The notes under the pieces: generated by a model
Seen by the model: only the letters and a program-made list of their open reading frames with translations
What the model was told of the DNA's origin: nothing
Database searches by the model: none
Program-made: the position numbers and the translations under genes
Shown: piece after piece, positions 25,229-33,517 of the stretch
Layout: every line of letters starts with the position of its first letter
How positions within the stretch are numbered: position 1 is the first letter of the stretch
Source: Methanobacteriota archaeon
Lineage (GTDB): Archaea; Halobacteriota; Methanomicrobia; Methanomicrobiales; Methanoculleaceae
Assembly: GCA_023393455.1 (NCBI GenBank)
Contig: JAEWLJ010000007.1
Location: forward strand, 1-64,000
Direction of reading: 5' to 3'
Length of the DNA stretch: 64,000 nucleotides

Positions 25229-25513
25229 CCGAATGTCTAACAGATAAACGGTAACGAACTATCTGACGAAAAATGCTTTGATTTCGCCCAGAGGGGTTAT
25301 CGGGCGTCAAAGGGGTTCTAAAGGGCTGAAATCCGGCACCTGCCGTGGGAATTCGATTCGCACAGGCGTTACCCATTCTTTCTTACCGGCGAAGACCAGT
25401 CCCGATCAATCAACCGGCTTGCACCGAAACTCACGCGAAACCTGCCCATATCCCCCCGCAGCCCTTCCCCGATGCCCTTATCCCTCCCCAACGCCTCATA
25501 GACAGTTGAGGTT

Positions 25514-26344
25514 ATGAGCGAAACGCTGGAGCACCCCTCGACGAATTCTCAAAGGGAATTTGTTAAAAGGAAGATCGGCCAGATCATCGATAATATAACA
25601 ACCAAGGGGGCGTCCTACTGGCTATTTTTCTATCTAGGAGTCCCCCTTTTTCTTCTTGCAATATTCTACCTCATCCCACAGGACATGAAGGATGCCATAT
25701 TCATCATGCATATTCCTCATACAAACCTCCAGTCTCTCATTTTACACGGCTATACGCATTCGGAGCAGAACCATATTCTAGGCAACCTGGCTATGTACCT
25801 TGTTGGAATCACGTTCGTATTTGCATTTGAGGATAATAAGAAAGTGTTGACTTATGCCTCAGTTCTTTTCTTCACCATTGTGATCTTGCTCTCGGCGGTT
25901 CTATCCCTTGTCCTCTTCGAGATGAAGGGTGTTTCAGGGATTACTTCTCAGGGGTTTTCTGCTGTCGTTGCCGCGTTCTATGCGTACGGCTTGTACAGCT
26001 TGATCCGATACATGTTCGAGGAGGTTAACCATTTGAACATACCCCCGATTGGAATGATGGATATCCCTCAGAAGATTGTTTTTGGCTTTCTGATGACACT
26101 GTTTGGTATTGCTCTGGTTATTGTTATCCAGAGCAGCTTACAGTGGGGACAGTTCATCGTGTCCGGGACAACAGTTAGTAACGGCATTGCTCACTTTGCA
26201 GGCTTTATCTCGGGACTTTTAATTCCGGCACTGATATCGCTGAAATGCCGTGATAGGCTAGGGGGATATACACTGGCCTATAATTTCCTGGTGGCGCTGT
26301 CAGTTGTATTTGCGGTCGTCTTGTACCTGAAATATCTGCTGTAA
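25514..26344 (+). CDS. Rhomboid-like intramembrane serine protease
   Basis: The 276-residue protein has a soluble N-terminal lead of about 30 residues and six to seven membrane segments. Rhomboid landmarks are the HxxxN-type loop YTHSEQNHILGN near residue 80, the putative serine in SQGFSAVVAAF near 150 (a GxSx variant), and the histidine in GIAHFAGFISG near 225. With Ser and His both present it could be active and would cleave transmembrane helices. The canonical GxSG glycine after Ser is Ala. Start ATG 25514 follows a weak GAGG. Composition is AT-richer than the core genome. Confidence 0.78.
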   Translation: MSETLEHPSTNSQREFVKRKIGQIIDNITTKGASYWLFFYLGVPLFLLAIFYLIPQDMKDAIFIMHIPHTNLQSLILHGYTHSEQNHILGNLAMYLVGITFVFAFEDNKKVLTYASVLFFTIVILLSAVLSLVLFEMKGVSGITSQGFSAVVAAFYAYGLYSLIRYMFEEVNHLNIPPIGMMDIPQKIVFGFLMTLFGIALVIVIQSSLQWGQFIVSGTTVSNGIAHFAGFISGLLIPALISLKCRDRLGGYTLAYNFLVALSVVFAVVLYLKYLL

Positions 26345-26789
26345 AACGACGACTCTCTTTTCAAAGCACAATGTTTAGTGAATTTGCGCTCAGATTGTTG
26401 ATGTCAGCACTGGTCGGCAAGGACATTTATATGAACTTTCGACGAGCAGCGTTCAGGAAAACAAACCGTGGGCTCAATGCATGCGGTCCGCGCAATTTAT
26501 GCAGCAGGTTGCTGCACAAGTATCACGGCCGGATATTCCTGTGCAAAGCAGAGAGTTGCACTTGGACCGTTATTTGTACGGTTGCATATATTCAACAAAA
26601 GTAAGAAAAAAAATCAACAATCGATCAATCTTCTATCATATTAGGCGTATTTTTTGATAACTCAAAACATATATATGCCCGAAAACTAACAGTAGGCATG
26701 TCAACAGCGGGTAGGATATGATATTTTTCGAGCAGAAGAACGACCCACTGTCCATATCATAATTGTCCCCGTGAGGAGGCGTTGGAATC
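26345..26789. other. Spacer with the promoter of the GNAT module
   Basis: No believable gene is present in the first 320 bases; a 77-codon open frame at 26371 has biased, Cys/Arg-rich composition and no ribosome-binding site. The last 125 bases repeat the sequence at 22701-22822. They contain a TATA-like aaacatatatatg (26665-26677), about 115 bases before the first module gene. Confidence 0.5.
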
Positions 26790-27496
26790 ATGGCGAAACC
26801 GTTGGAACTTGGACTGGAATTGACCGGAGAGGATGCACTGCGTTTTCACCGGTATATGGAAGGCCACGAAGAGCTGCCGCAACGCGGACGTGAAATGATG
26901 CGGGTAGCAGTTCGGTTGGCCGAGAAAGAGCAGCTTTAGCAGTGTAGTATGAAGATACCTCTGAACGAACTACACTTCGATTTCCTTTCAGAGGGATCGG
27001 ATCTCCATTCTTTTCGATGTTCAGATAACGACTTAAACGATTTTCTCCGCGATGATGCACTGTATTACCAGCAGGAAAGATTAGCGTCGACAAGGCTTGC
27101 CTATTATCACGATACTCTGGTCGGATATTTCACGCTGGTGAACGACAGCATATTTGCGGATGCAATAACGGGTGAAGACGGCGACGGGAGATTCGAAGCC
27201 AGAAGATATCCTGCGATAAAGATCGCAAGACTTGCAACTCACGATGATTATGCGGGCAGAGGAATCGGCACACATATGGTCGCAAAAGCGACCGGTATCG
27301 TGGTAAACCTATCAAAGTACACCGGCTGCAGAATCATTACCGTGGACTCAAAACAGGGGAGGGAATCTTTTTACGAGCAGTTCGGCTTTAAAAGAACGCA
27401 AGCGAAGGCTCTGGATACAATTCCCATGTACTTCGATTATCATAAGTATCTGAAAGATATCAGCAGACTGGAACAACCGATATCCGAAAATGAGTA
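26665..27496 (+). repeat. Intact copy of the duplicated GNAT toxin module
   Basis: This segment is the parent-like copy of the decayed repeat at 22701-23031. It covers the upstream TATA region, the 49-codon gene and the acetyltransferase gene. Conservation upstream of the genes suggests that the promoter travelled with the module. Confidence 0.75.
26790..26939 (+). CDS. Small protein, candidate antitoxin of the GNAT module
   Basis: A 49-residue acidic/basic protein (MAKPLELGLELTGEDALRF, then HRYMEGHEELPQRGREM and a short helix). It is nine bases upstream of a GNAT gene, and the pair is repeated at 22823, where its frame is partly retained, so it is a real gene. GTGAGGAGG at about 26770-26779 serves as ribosome-binding site. 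GNAT toxins usually pair with ribbon-helix-helix antitoxins; this protein does not obviously have that fold, so the antitoxin label rests on position and size. Confidence 0.6.
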   Translation: MAKPLELGLELTGEDALRFHRYMEGHEELPQRGREMMRVAVRLAEKEQL

Positions 27497-27497
27497 G
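26949..27497 (+). CDS. GNAT acetyltransferase, TacT-like toxin candidate
   Basis: The 182-residue GNAT protein has the acetyl-CoA loop GRGIGTHM near residue 102 preceded by IARLATHDDYAG, the GCRIITVDSK strand near 128, and the YEQFGFKRT end motif with a conserved Tyr near 141. The N-terminal FRCSDNDLNDFLRDDALYYQ resembles TacT-class toxins that acetylate aminoacyl-tRNA. The small gene just before it would be the antidote. A truncated copy of the pair 4 kb upstream suggests mobility or repeated loss. An ordinary N-acetyltransferase role remains possible. Confidence 0.78.
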   Translation: MKIPLNELHFDFLSEGSDLHSFRCSDNDLNDFLRDDALYYQQERLASTRLAYYHDTLVGYFTLVNDSIFADAITGEDGDGRFEARRYPAIKIARLATHDDYAGRGIGTHMVAKATGIVVNLSKYTGCRIITVDSKQGRESFYEQFGFKRTQAKALDTIPMYFDYHKYLKDISRLEQPISENE

Positions 27498-27509
27498 TTT
27501 ATCAGGAGT

Positions 27510-28790
27510 TCATCCCTTCAAACCCCTGAATATGAAGATATACTCCTTGCCCGACTTCCGCTTCGCCAGGTACCCCAGTTCTTCGAGGCGGAAGAGATCA
27601 CTCCTCGCCGTTCCATAGGCCACATGGTATGTCTCGACGATCTCCTTGATCGTGATCGGCTTATCCGGGTGTTTGATTAGGGATTTGATGATCTCTGCCT
27701 GGCGGAGGCTCAACCCCTCGTTCTTCTGAAGGATTGTTAACGCCTGTTTGCTCTCTCCCTGCTTCTTCTCGATATACTTCTGGATATTGTCGACCGCGGT
27801 CTTTACTGCCGCGAGATTGTAGCGGATGAAGTACGTGAGGTCGTTTTCGTCGCTCTCGGTGTAGAGGTATGCGAGTTTGTACTGCCCCTCCGCGTCTTTT
27901 ATCGCTCTCGATACCGCCATATATTCGAACAGCCAGTAGTCCTTCCGCAGCATATACCAGTAAAAGATACTCCGTGCAGTCCGACCATTTCCGTCATTGA
28001 ACGGATGTATGTATCCTATCAGGAAGTGCAGGATGATGCCTTTGATCACCGGATGGATGAACTGCCCGTCGTCGTTGTTTGCAAAGGCGCAGAGTTCCTC
28101 GATGAGTCCTTCGATCAACGCGAAATCGGGAGGCGTGTGCAGGACATTGCCCCGCATATCAAAGACCCTGATCTCGTTGTTGTCCCTGAATCTCCCTTCG
28201 TCGTTCGGATCTTCGAGCGTATCCCGGGTGATGGTCTTGTGGATCTCTAAGATCAACTCCGGGGTCAGATCTTCGTCTTTTACCTGCGTGATCCTCTTCA
28301 TCGTGATGTAGTTATTCAGGATCATCCTCTCGTCTTTCGTGGCGGGCTTCCTCTGTTCACGGAGCATCTTTTTTGCAATCGTCCTCGTGACTGCGGCTCC
28401 TTCAATCTGGCTCGATGCAATCGCCTCTTCCATCAGGGAGTTGGTGATGAACCGGTTCCGATCCTGGGGCCGCGAATCGAGGCCCGATGAGATGATCTCC
28501 GCTGCCGATCTGTCGAGAAAATGAAGGTTTTCGAGAAAATCATCAAGAAGGTTATATTTCAGCCGAAGATCGTCGAACGAGACATATTTCATATCCCTCT
28601 CTCTGAAGGCCTTCATCAGTATCCAGACGTAAAGGGGGTCTACCGGGAGATCGCGCCATTTGAGTTCCTCCCAGTGCAGGTACCGTTTGTTGTAGTTGAA
28701 GACCGCGTCGATCACATCTCTGGTATCCGCATGCTCCCAGGCCTTCTTTACATCTGCCGGAGAGTATTCGGGAGTGCGAGGGGGTTTCAT
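27510..28790 (-). CDS. Fic family protein (AMP transferase) with C-terminal winged helix
   Basis: A 426-residue protein. The N-terminal domain has an inhibitory helix of class II type (SSQIEGA near residue 127). The Fic core motif HPFNDGNGRTAR near residue 260 is complete, with the catalytic His and the Asn/Arg pair for ATP. The last ~70 residues form a winged-helix domain (PITIKEIVETYHVAYGTARSDL). Fic enzymes usually AMPylate Tyr/Thr/Ser of target proteins; the inhibitory Glu would keep it off until released. The DNA-binding tail hints at autoregulation. It faces away from the HTH-MNT/HEPN pair across a 210-base region. Confidence 0.9.
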   Translation of the reverse strand: MKPPRTPEYSPADVKKAWEHADTRDVIDAVFNYNKRYLHWEELKWRDLPVDPLYVWILMKAFRERDMKYVSFDDLRLKYNLLDDFLENLHFLDRSAAEIISSGLDSRPQDRNRFITNSLMEEAIASSQIEGAAVTRTIAKKMLREQRKPATKDERMILNNYITMKRITQVKDEDLTPELILEIHKTITRDTLEDPNDEGRFRDNNEIRVFDMRGNVLHTPPDFALIEGLIEELCAFANNDDGQFIHPVIKGIILHFLIGYIHPFNDGNGRTARSIFYWYMLRKDYWLFEYMAVSRAIKDAEGQYKLAYLYTESDENDLTYFIRYNLAAVKTAVDNIQKYIEKKQGESKQALTILQKNEGLSLRQAEIIKSLIKHPDKPITIKEIVETYHVAYGTARSDLFRLEELGYLAKRKSGKEYIFIFRGLKG

Positions 28791-28938
28791 GGTTTAATTT
28801 CATCTATTGCTTCGATCCTTATTATCATTATCTATCAAAATGTAACAAATTGATAGATGTTGTAGATGAGGGGATAGAGAGGTTGCTCGGGTACGCCTGT
28901 GCAGATGACAATTCCCCACAGATGCCTTTATGTATCTC

Positions 28939-28999
28939 AGTTGACATATACTCAACAAATGATGACAAGGGATCAACATGTGTTGAATGTAACTCAACA
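28939..28999 (+). promoter_or_regulatory. Phased inverted-repeat operator array before the HTH-MNT gene
   Basis: Two inverted repeats of the same geometry lie here. One is agTTGA-N7-TCAACA (28939-28957) and the other is TGTTGA-N7-TCAACA (28981-28999), with centres 42 bases apart, four helical turns. A further TCAACA at 28973 makes a second palindrome, TCAACA-tg-TGTTGA. The spacer of the first repeat is catatac, a TATA-like element. The last repeat ends one base before the chosen ATG. The HTH domain of the gene itself is the obvious candidate to bind these sites. Confidence 0.65.
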
Positions 29000-29000
29000 A

Positions 29001-29618
29001 ATGGATAACCCCACCCGGCAACCCCCGCACAACAAGACCCCGGAGCCCACCCCGGCCGGGGACCTCCACCCCTGGGACTTCCTGGACGATTACGGCTCGC
29101 TCCTCCGGAAGTCGTCGCTGATCCTCCTCGTCGTCCTCGGAAGGGAATACACGAAACAGTTTCACGTCCGGGATCTCTCGCGGATGGTGGGGCGCGACGT
29201 CTCGCTCGTCAGCAGAAACCTCAAAGACCTGGAGGCGATGGGTCTGGTCACCCGTGATGACGTGGGAAACCTCGCCTTTTACCAGGCGAGGATGGAGAGC
29301 GTTCTCCTCCGGCAGATGAAGATCTGGTTCACACTCCTGGAACTGCAGCCCCTCGTCCGCGACCTGCAGGACGTGACGACGAGCGTCGTCCTCTACGGCA
29401 GTTGTGCACGAGGGGAGGATACGTCTTCGAGCGATATCGACCTCTATATCGAGACCGCCGAAAAAGAACCCGTCCGGGAGGTGCTGGAACGGCACCGGGC
29501 CGCTCTCTCGCGGGAACTCTCCCCGGTCGTCCATACCCCGGACGAAACCTATCGATTAAAGACTGGGGATGCCCCATTCTTCGATAGTATCCGACAGGGG
29601 ATTGTTCTAAGCGGGTGA
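29001..29618 (+). CDS. Winged-helix plus MNT nucleotidyltransferase protein
   Basis: From ATG 29001 the protein has 205 residues: a Pro-rich lead, a winged helix (QFHVRDLSRMVGRDVSLVSRNL then EAMGLVTRDD) around residues 45-105, then a minimal nucleotidyltransferase domain with YGSCARGEDTSSSDIDLYIE near residue 130. It is followed after three bases by a HEPN gene, so it fits MNT/HEPN toxin-antitoxin systems. The HTH fusion suggests that the antitoxin also represses its own operon. Longer starts at 28899-28962 are possible, but they would lie upstream of or inside the operator/TATA array, so I prefer 29001. Confidence 0.82.
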   Translation: MDNPTRQPPHNKTPEPTPAGDLHPWDFLDDYGSLLRKSSLILLVVLGREYTKQFHVRDLSRMVGRDVSLVSRNLKDLEAMGLVTRDDVGNLAFYQARMESVLLRQMKIWFTLLELQPLVRDLQDVTTSVVLYGSCARGEDTSSSDIDLYIETAEKEPVREVLERHRAALSRELSPVVHTPDETYRLKTGDAPFFDSIRQGIVLSG

Positions 29619-29621
29619 AGA

Positions 29622-30074
29622 ATGTCATACAGGTTTCAGGACTGCGTGAACCGCCGGGGTGTGGTCAAACGCCCCGCAAGCAGGGCGATGGTCGAGAAGG
29701 AGTTAGTCGAAGCGAAACGAGATCTCGATTCGGCGAAGAACTCTTTCTGTGACTCGGACTTCAAGTGGACGATCATCAAGGCATACTATTCTATGTTCCA
29801 CACCTGCAAATCGCTGCTCTTTAGCGCCGGTTACGTCGAGAAAAGCCACGAGTGCCTTATAGCCGCCATCGAAGAGCTATTCGTCGAAAAAGGTGTGCTC
29901 CCTGCTGCAGTTGTCTCCGACCTCCGGAGGGCGAAGACCGCACGGGAGGCCGCCGACTATGGTCTGACGTACGGTGAAGCCTCCGCAAACGGAACCGTGC
30001 ACGATGCCGGGGAGATCTTCGAGATAGTCTCCGGTTATCTTGCAGGAGAGGGGTTCGAGACGCCTTCCCCGTGA
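29622..30074 (+). CDS. HEPN domain protein, partner of the HTH-MNT protein
   Basis: A 150-residue all-helical HEPN protein: AKNSFCDSDFKWTIIKAYYS near residue 38, then HTCKSLLF, EKSHECLIAAIEEL and a C-terminal helix with AREAADYGLTYG. In MNT-HEPN pairs the HEPN member is the RNase or nucleotide-binding toxin. The strict RX4-6H motif of HepT is not obvious here, so catalytic activity is uncertain. It lies three bases after the nucleotidyltransferase gene. Its 3' end overlaps the convergent hydrolase gene by 40 bases. Confidence 0.8.
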   Translation: MSYRFQDCVNRRGVVKRPASRAMVEKELVEAKRDLDSAKNSFCDSDFKWTIIKAYYSMFHTCKSLLFSAGYVEKSHECLIAAIEELFVEKGVLPAAVVSDLRRAKTAREAADYGLTYGEASANGTVHDAGEIFEIVSGYLAGEGFETPSP

Positions 30075-31459
30075 TCGCCGGGAGAAGTCCCCGCCATCCC
30101 CATCCTATCGTCGAGCCAGTCGAACTTGGCGCCGAACGATTGCGCGAACGCCCCGAGCTGGCAGTGCGACCCGGCACCGTAGTCGTCGGAGAAGACCATA
30201 AGTTCCCGCTCGCAGGTGAGGTGGTCGTAGAGCGCCTTCGCCTGCACCCCGTCCGGGTCGAAGTGGTCGGCCGCACCGGCACAGACCAGCGTGGGGCAGC
30301 GTATCTCTTCGGCAACCCCGGCGAGCGAAAATTCCATCCACTTCGCCCAGAACTCCGCCGGCGACCCGACATCAAAGACGAACATCCCGTTCTCGTTCAG
30401 CCATCGGGTGCCGGTATCGTGGGCCATGACGTCGCGGATGGCGTCGTTGAACTCGACCGGATCCGTCTGCAGCCACTCCCGGAGTTCGTCTTCCGTCAGG
30501 TTCCCTGCCCCGCCGGCCTCCAGGTTCGCGAGGAGCGTCTGTCCGACATCGTAGGTGCCCCCGTCCGCGACCAGCGCCGCGATCCGGGGCTCGTATGCGG
30601 CACCGCGGGGAGCGAGGTAGCCCCCGAGCGAGATCCCCCAGAGCGCAATCCGACCTTCGTCGACGTCGGGCCGGCTCACCGCGTAGTCCACGACGGGCCC
30701 GATCACCTTCTCCCAGTCGTGGCGGAACGGGATCTGCTGAACCCGTATCACTTCGCCCTGGCCCGGCCCCTCGAACGTCAGGACGTTGTATCCGCGCCGG
30801 ATCCCCTCCATCGCGTACGGGTGGAGTTCCTCCTGGCAGCCGTCGAAGCCGGTCTGGACGATGAGGAGCGGCCGGGGTCTGCCGGAGTCGTCGACCGCAT
30901 AGAAGTAGCCCGGCAGCGTGGTGTTCTCGTACGGGACGGCGACGATCTCGTAGGGGACGGCGTCGAGCGCGAGCGCGTTGCGGAACGTTTCCCGGCTCAT
31001 CCCCCACGTCTCCACGATGCGGGGATCGGTGGCGTTGCCGTGCAGGAAGAACTCGGCCGTCCGGTAATACGTCGCGGCCCGGTAGTATGCCTCCATCGCG
31101 GTGACCCTGTGCCCGGCCGCGAGACTCTCGTCGCCCGCCGCCCTGAAGTAGTCCGCGGTCGCTTTCCACTCGCCATACCAGCTCTCGAAGTCTCCTTCCC
31201 GGATCCTGGACGCAGTGGCAAGGCACTCGCCGATATCGGCCTCCCCCGAATACGAGGCGCCGAGTGTCCGCTGGAGTTCGAACGCAAACTCCCGATCCGT
31301 AAACACGAGCGCCGGGCAGTCGGAGGCAGGTGCGGCAACCGGGGTGGCGGGAGGGGATGCCGGCGACTGCTCGCCGGTCGCGGTGCAGCCCGCGAAGACG
31401 ACGGAAAGGATTGCGATGAAAAGGGTGATCGTGGTTATCAGGGTTCTGCCGGGTTTCAC
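30035..31459 (-). CDS. Lipoprotein alpha/beta hydrolase
   Basis: A 474-residue protein with a lipoprotein signal: LITTITLFIAILSVVFAGC, with the lipobox cysteine near residue 25. The hydrolase domain has WGISLGGYLAPR with the nucleophile Ser near residue 300, and a C-terminal His in GAGSHCQLG. It resembles 2,6-dihydroxypseudooxynicotine-hydrolase/FrsA-like enzymes, with an N-terminal helical cap. Substrate unknown. GTG 31459 is chosen because the signal peptide begins there; the frame stays open to 31624. A 33-base sequence at its 3' end recurs just upstream of the gene. Confidence 0.82.
   Translation of the reverse strand: MKPGRTLITTITLFIAILSVVFAGCTATGEQSPASPPATPVAAPASDCPALVFTDREFAFELQRTLGASYSGEADIGECLATASRIREGDFESWYGEWKATADYFRAAGDESLAAGHRVTAMEAYYRAATYYRTAEFFLHGNATDPRIVETWGMSRETFRNALALDAVPYEIVAVPYENTTLPGYFYAVDDSGRPRPLLIVQTGFDGCQEELHPYAMEGIRRGYNVLTFEGPGQGEVIRVQQIPFRHDWEKVIGPVVDYAVSRPDVDEGRIALWGISLGGYLAPRGAAYEPRIAALVADGGTYDVGQTLLANLEAGGAGNLTEDELREWLQTDPVEFNDAIRDVMAHDTGTRWLNENGMFVFDVGSPAEFWAKWMEFSLAGVAEEIRCPTLVCAGAADHFDPDGVQAKALYDHLTCERELMVFSDDYGAGSHCQLGAFAQSFGAKFDWLDDRMGMAGTSPGDHGEGVSNPSPAR
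30042..30078 (+). repeat. 37-base direct repeat, copy 1 (HEPN gene 3' end)
   Basis: This copy covers the last codons of the HEPN gene (AGEGFETPSP plus stop) and four further bases. A second copy with four mismatches lies at 31603-31639, so the pair brackets the hydrolase gene. Confidence 0.7.
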
Positions 31460-31602
31460 GGTGGATCGTAGAAGGATCACGTAACAGGGGAGATAATGGT
31501 TGCGATACTTGTGCGGACTTTCGATACGCCGTCTATTGAAAAAAGGTTGCATAACTGTCCGGCCCCGCCATGCGCCGGTGGTATGATGAGCCGGGCGGCG
31601 AT

Positions 31603-31639
31603 GCAGGAGAAGGATTCGAGACACCCTCCCCGTGATCGC
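31603..31639 (+). repeat. 37-base direct repeat, copy 2
   Basis: It still encodes AGEGFETPSP and a stop in one frame but has no HEPN gene before it. It differs from copy 1 at four of 37 positions. Confidence 0.7.
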
Positions 31640-31732
31640 AGAGGTGCCCGGCGGGTGAGAACAACACTCTCCGGCTCAACCAGACCCCGTTCGCAGCACA
31701 ACCTGAACTACAGAACCCCGCAAAAAAAGGTT

Positions 31733-32959
31733 TCACTCCGCCCCGGGCTTCATGTCGACGGCAACCCCCGGCGGGGCAAACTGCCGTTTCACCATCGAGA
31801 AAAGATACGGCAGAGCGAGCGCAAACGCCGCAGACCCGAACGCCAGGAAGAGGTTGCCGTAGGTCGCGACAACCGCGATGACCGGCACCATGGCAAGCGT
31901 GGAGACGAACAGGCCGAGGTTCATGGCCACCGAGAACCCGCCGCTTGCCCTGCCGATGAACGGTTTCGGCGTGATCGCGGCGATCCAGCTCAGGATCGTC
32001 GGCATCAGGATGCCCTGGGCCAGACCGACGAGGATCACGGAGACCCCGACGGCGAGAAGCGACGTGGCAAACCCGAGGCCGCACAGACCGGTTCCGAAGA
32101 AGGCAAAGCAGAGGGTGAGCAGGGTATACCGGTGGAACCTCCAGGCAACTCTCCCGTAAACGAGTCCCACGAGCGAGGAGGCGCAGCCCATGGCTCCGAG
32201 GAATATCCCGGCGGTAAGCGCGAAGTTTTCGCCCAGGATCCGCGCTGCATCCAGATTCGCAATCAGGTACGGGAACTTCGTGGGCACCAGAAAGAAGAGC
32301 AGGTTCCCGAGGAACACGGTTGCATATGCAGGGAGGAGGAGGGAGGCCGGGAAGGTCTCTTCGGGTGCTCCCGCCGTCTTCTCGACGTTCACGCGAGCGG
32401 GTTCCCTCATCGTCAGGAGAACGCCCGCGAGAATGACGACACCGACCAGATAGATGAGAAACGCCGCACGCCAGGATATCCCTGCGAGATAACCGCCGCT
32501 GGTCTCGAGGACCACCACTCCCATGCCCATTGCGGCCGCCTGGTATCCGAGCACCCTGGTGCGGGAGATCCCATCGTAATAACAGACGATCAGGGCGGAC
32601 GTCGTGCAGATGATCCCGGCGATGCCGATCCCGAGGATGAACCTCCCGGCCAGTATTGCGGGTAAGGAGGTGAGGAAATATCCGGAGCATCCCGCGATGG
32701 AGAAGATAGCAACAGAGACGGCAAGGACCGGTATTTTACCGATCCTGTCCGAGAGTTCTCCGACGAAAAAGCCGGTGAGGGCTATCGCAAGCGCGGGAAG
32801 TGTAATGATCATGGAGATCGTGGCTTCTGGTTCATCGGGAAATGCTTCGCTGATCAACGGTAGAGCCGGCGCGACTGCAGCTCCTCCCATGAGAACCATC
32901 ATGGCTGCAAGCAGGAGGAAAAGCAGCGTCCATCTCGTTGGTCTGAACGGTGTAACCAT
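31733..32959 (-). CDS. Major facilitator superfamily transporter
   Basis: The 408-residue protein has about twelve transmembrane segments. The MFS motif A region reads GELSDRIGKIPVL between helices 2 and 3, and FAFFGTGLCG and GRASGGFSVAMNLG lie in the second half. It resembles drug:H+ antiporter family members of the 12-helix type. The substrate is not evident. Start ATG 32959 begins MVTPFRPTRW ahead of the first helix. It has no adjacent regulator gene. Confidence 0.85.
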   Translation of the reverse strand: MVTPFRPTRWTLLFLLLAAMMVLMGGAAVAPALPLISEAFPDEPEATISMIITLPALAIALTGFFVGELSDRIGKIPVLAVSVAIFSIAGCSGYFLTSLPAILAGRFILGIGIAGIICTTSALIVCYYDGISRTRVLGYQAAAMGMGVVVLETSGGYLAGISWRAAFLIYLVGVVILAGVLLTMREPARVNVEKTAGAPEETFPASLLLPAYATVFLGNLLFFLVPTKFPYLIANLDAARILGENFALTAGIFLGAMGCASSLVGLVYGRVAWRFHRYTLLTLCFAFFGTGLCGLGFATSLLAVGVSVILVGLAQGILMPTILSWIAAITPKPFIGRASGGFSVAMNLGLFVSTLAMVPVIAVVATYGNLFLAFGSAAFALALPYLFSMVKRQFAPPGVAVDMKPGAE

Positions 32960-33245
32960 GCCTTATTCAGTTGTCCGTAATGCGACATGAAGGAAGTGCA
33001 CCTGAATACAGTAGCAGATTGCCGTGATCGATGATTCGTCGTTGTTCCACTCGAGACCGGATGAGCAGGGGTGAGAGCGGAGTGTATGCAATCCCGTCGG
33101 CTTGCGGTTGGCGATCCCCCGCGGAATCCGCGAAGATCCCCGTGGCGGAGGTGGGGAGAGCGCATCGTAATCCGGTTTGACAGGATTAGAGCGGTAAGAA
33201 ACTGCGTATGAAAAGATTATTCCATCAACGTCCGCAATCCTGAAT

Positions 33246-33461
33246 ATGAACCCCGGAACCCACCCCATACCAACGATACGCTGCCCGGACTGCAATCTTC
33301 CGCTTCAGGTTACGGTCGAGCACCTGCAAGAGAACAGACCGATCGTCTGCGGCGGCTGCGGCAGGCTTGTGGCCCTTCGCGACGCCGACGGATCGGTTGA
33401 AGACCGCCTAAAAGAGTTCAGGGCGGCGGCTGAAGACCTCGACCGCCGCACGAAGCGCTGA
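33246..33461 (+). CDS. Small zinc-ribbon protein
   Basis: A 71-residue protein with two CxxC knuckles (CPDC near residue 13 and CGGC near 36), enough to hold one zinc, then an acidic C-terminal helix of about 25 residues. Size and layout fit small archaeal zinc-ribbon proteins of unknown role, perhaps in nucleic-acid or protein binding. No operon partners: the next gene is convergent. Confidence 0.65.
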   Translation: MNPGTHPIPTIRCPDCNLPLQVTVEHLQENRPIVCGGCGRLVALRDADGSVEDRLKEFRAAAEDLDRRTKR

Positions 33462-33517
33462 CCGGTTCGGTCGTAGCGATAAAAATAGCCGGAGGAGGGC
33501 TCCTCCCCCGTATCCCG

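Noticed and set aside
26371..26604. 77-codon plus-strand frame
   Set aside because: Unusual Cys/Arg content, no start signal and no homologue known to me.
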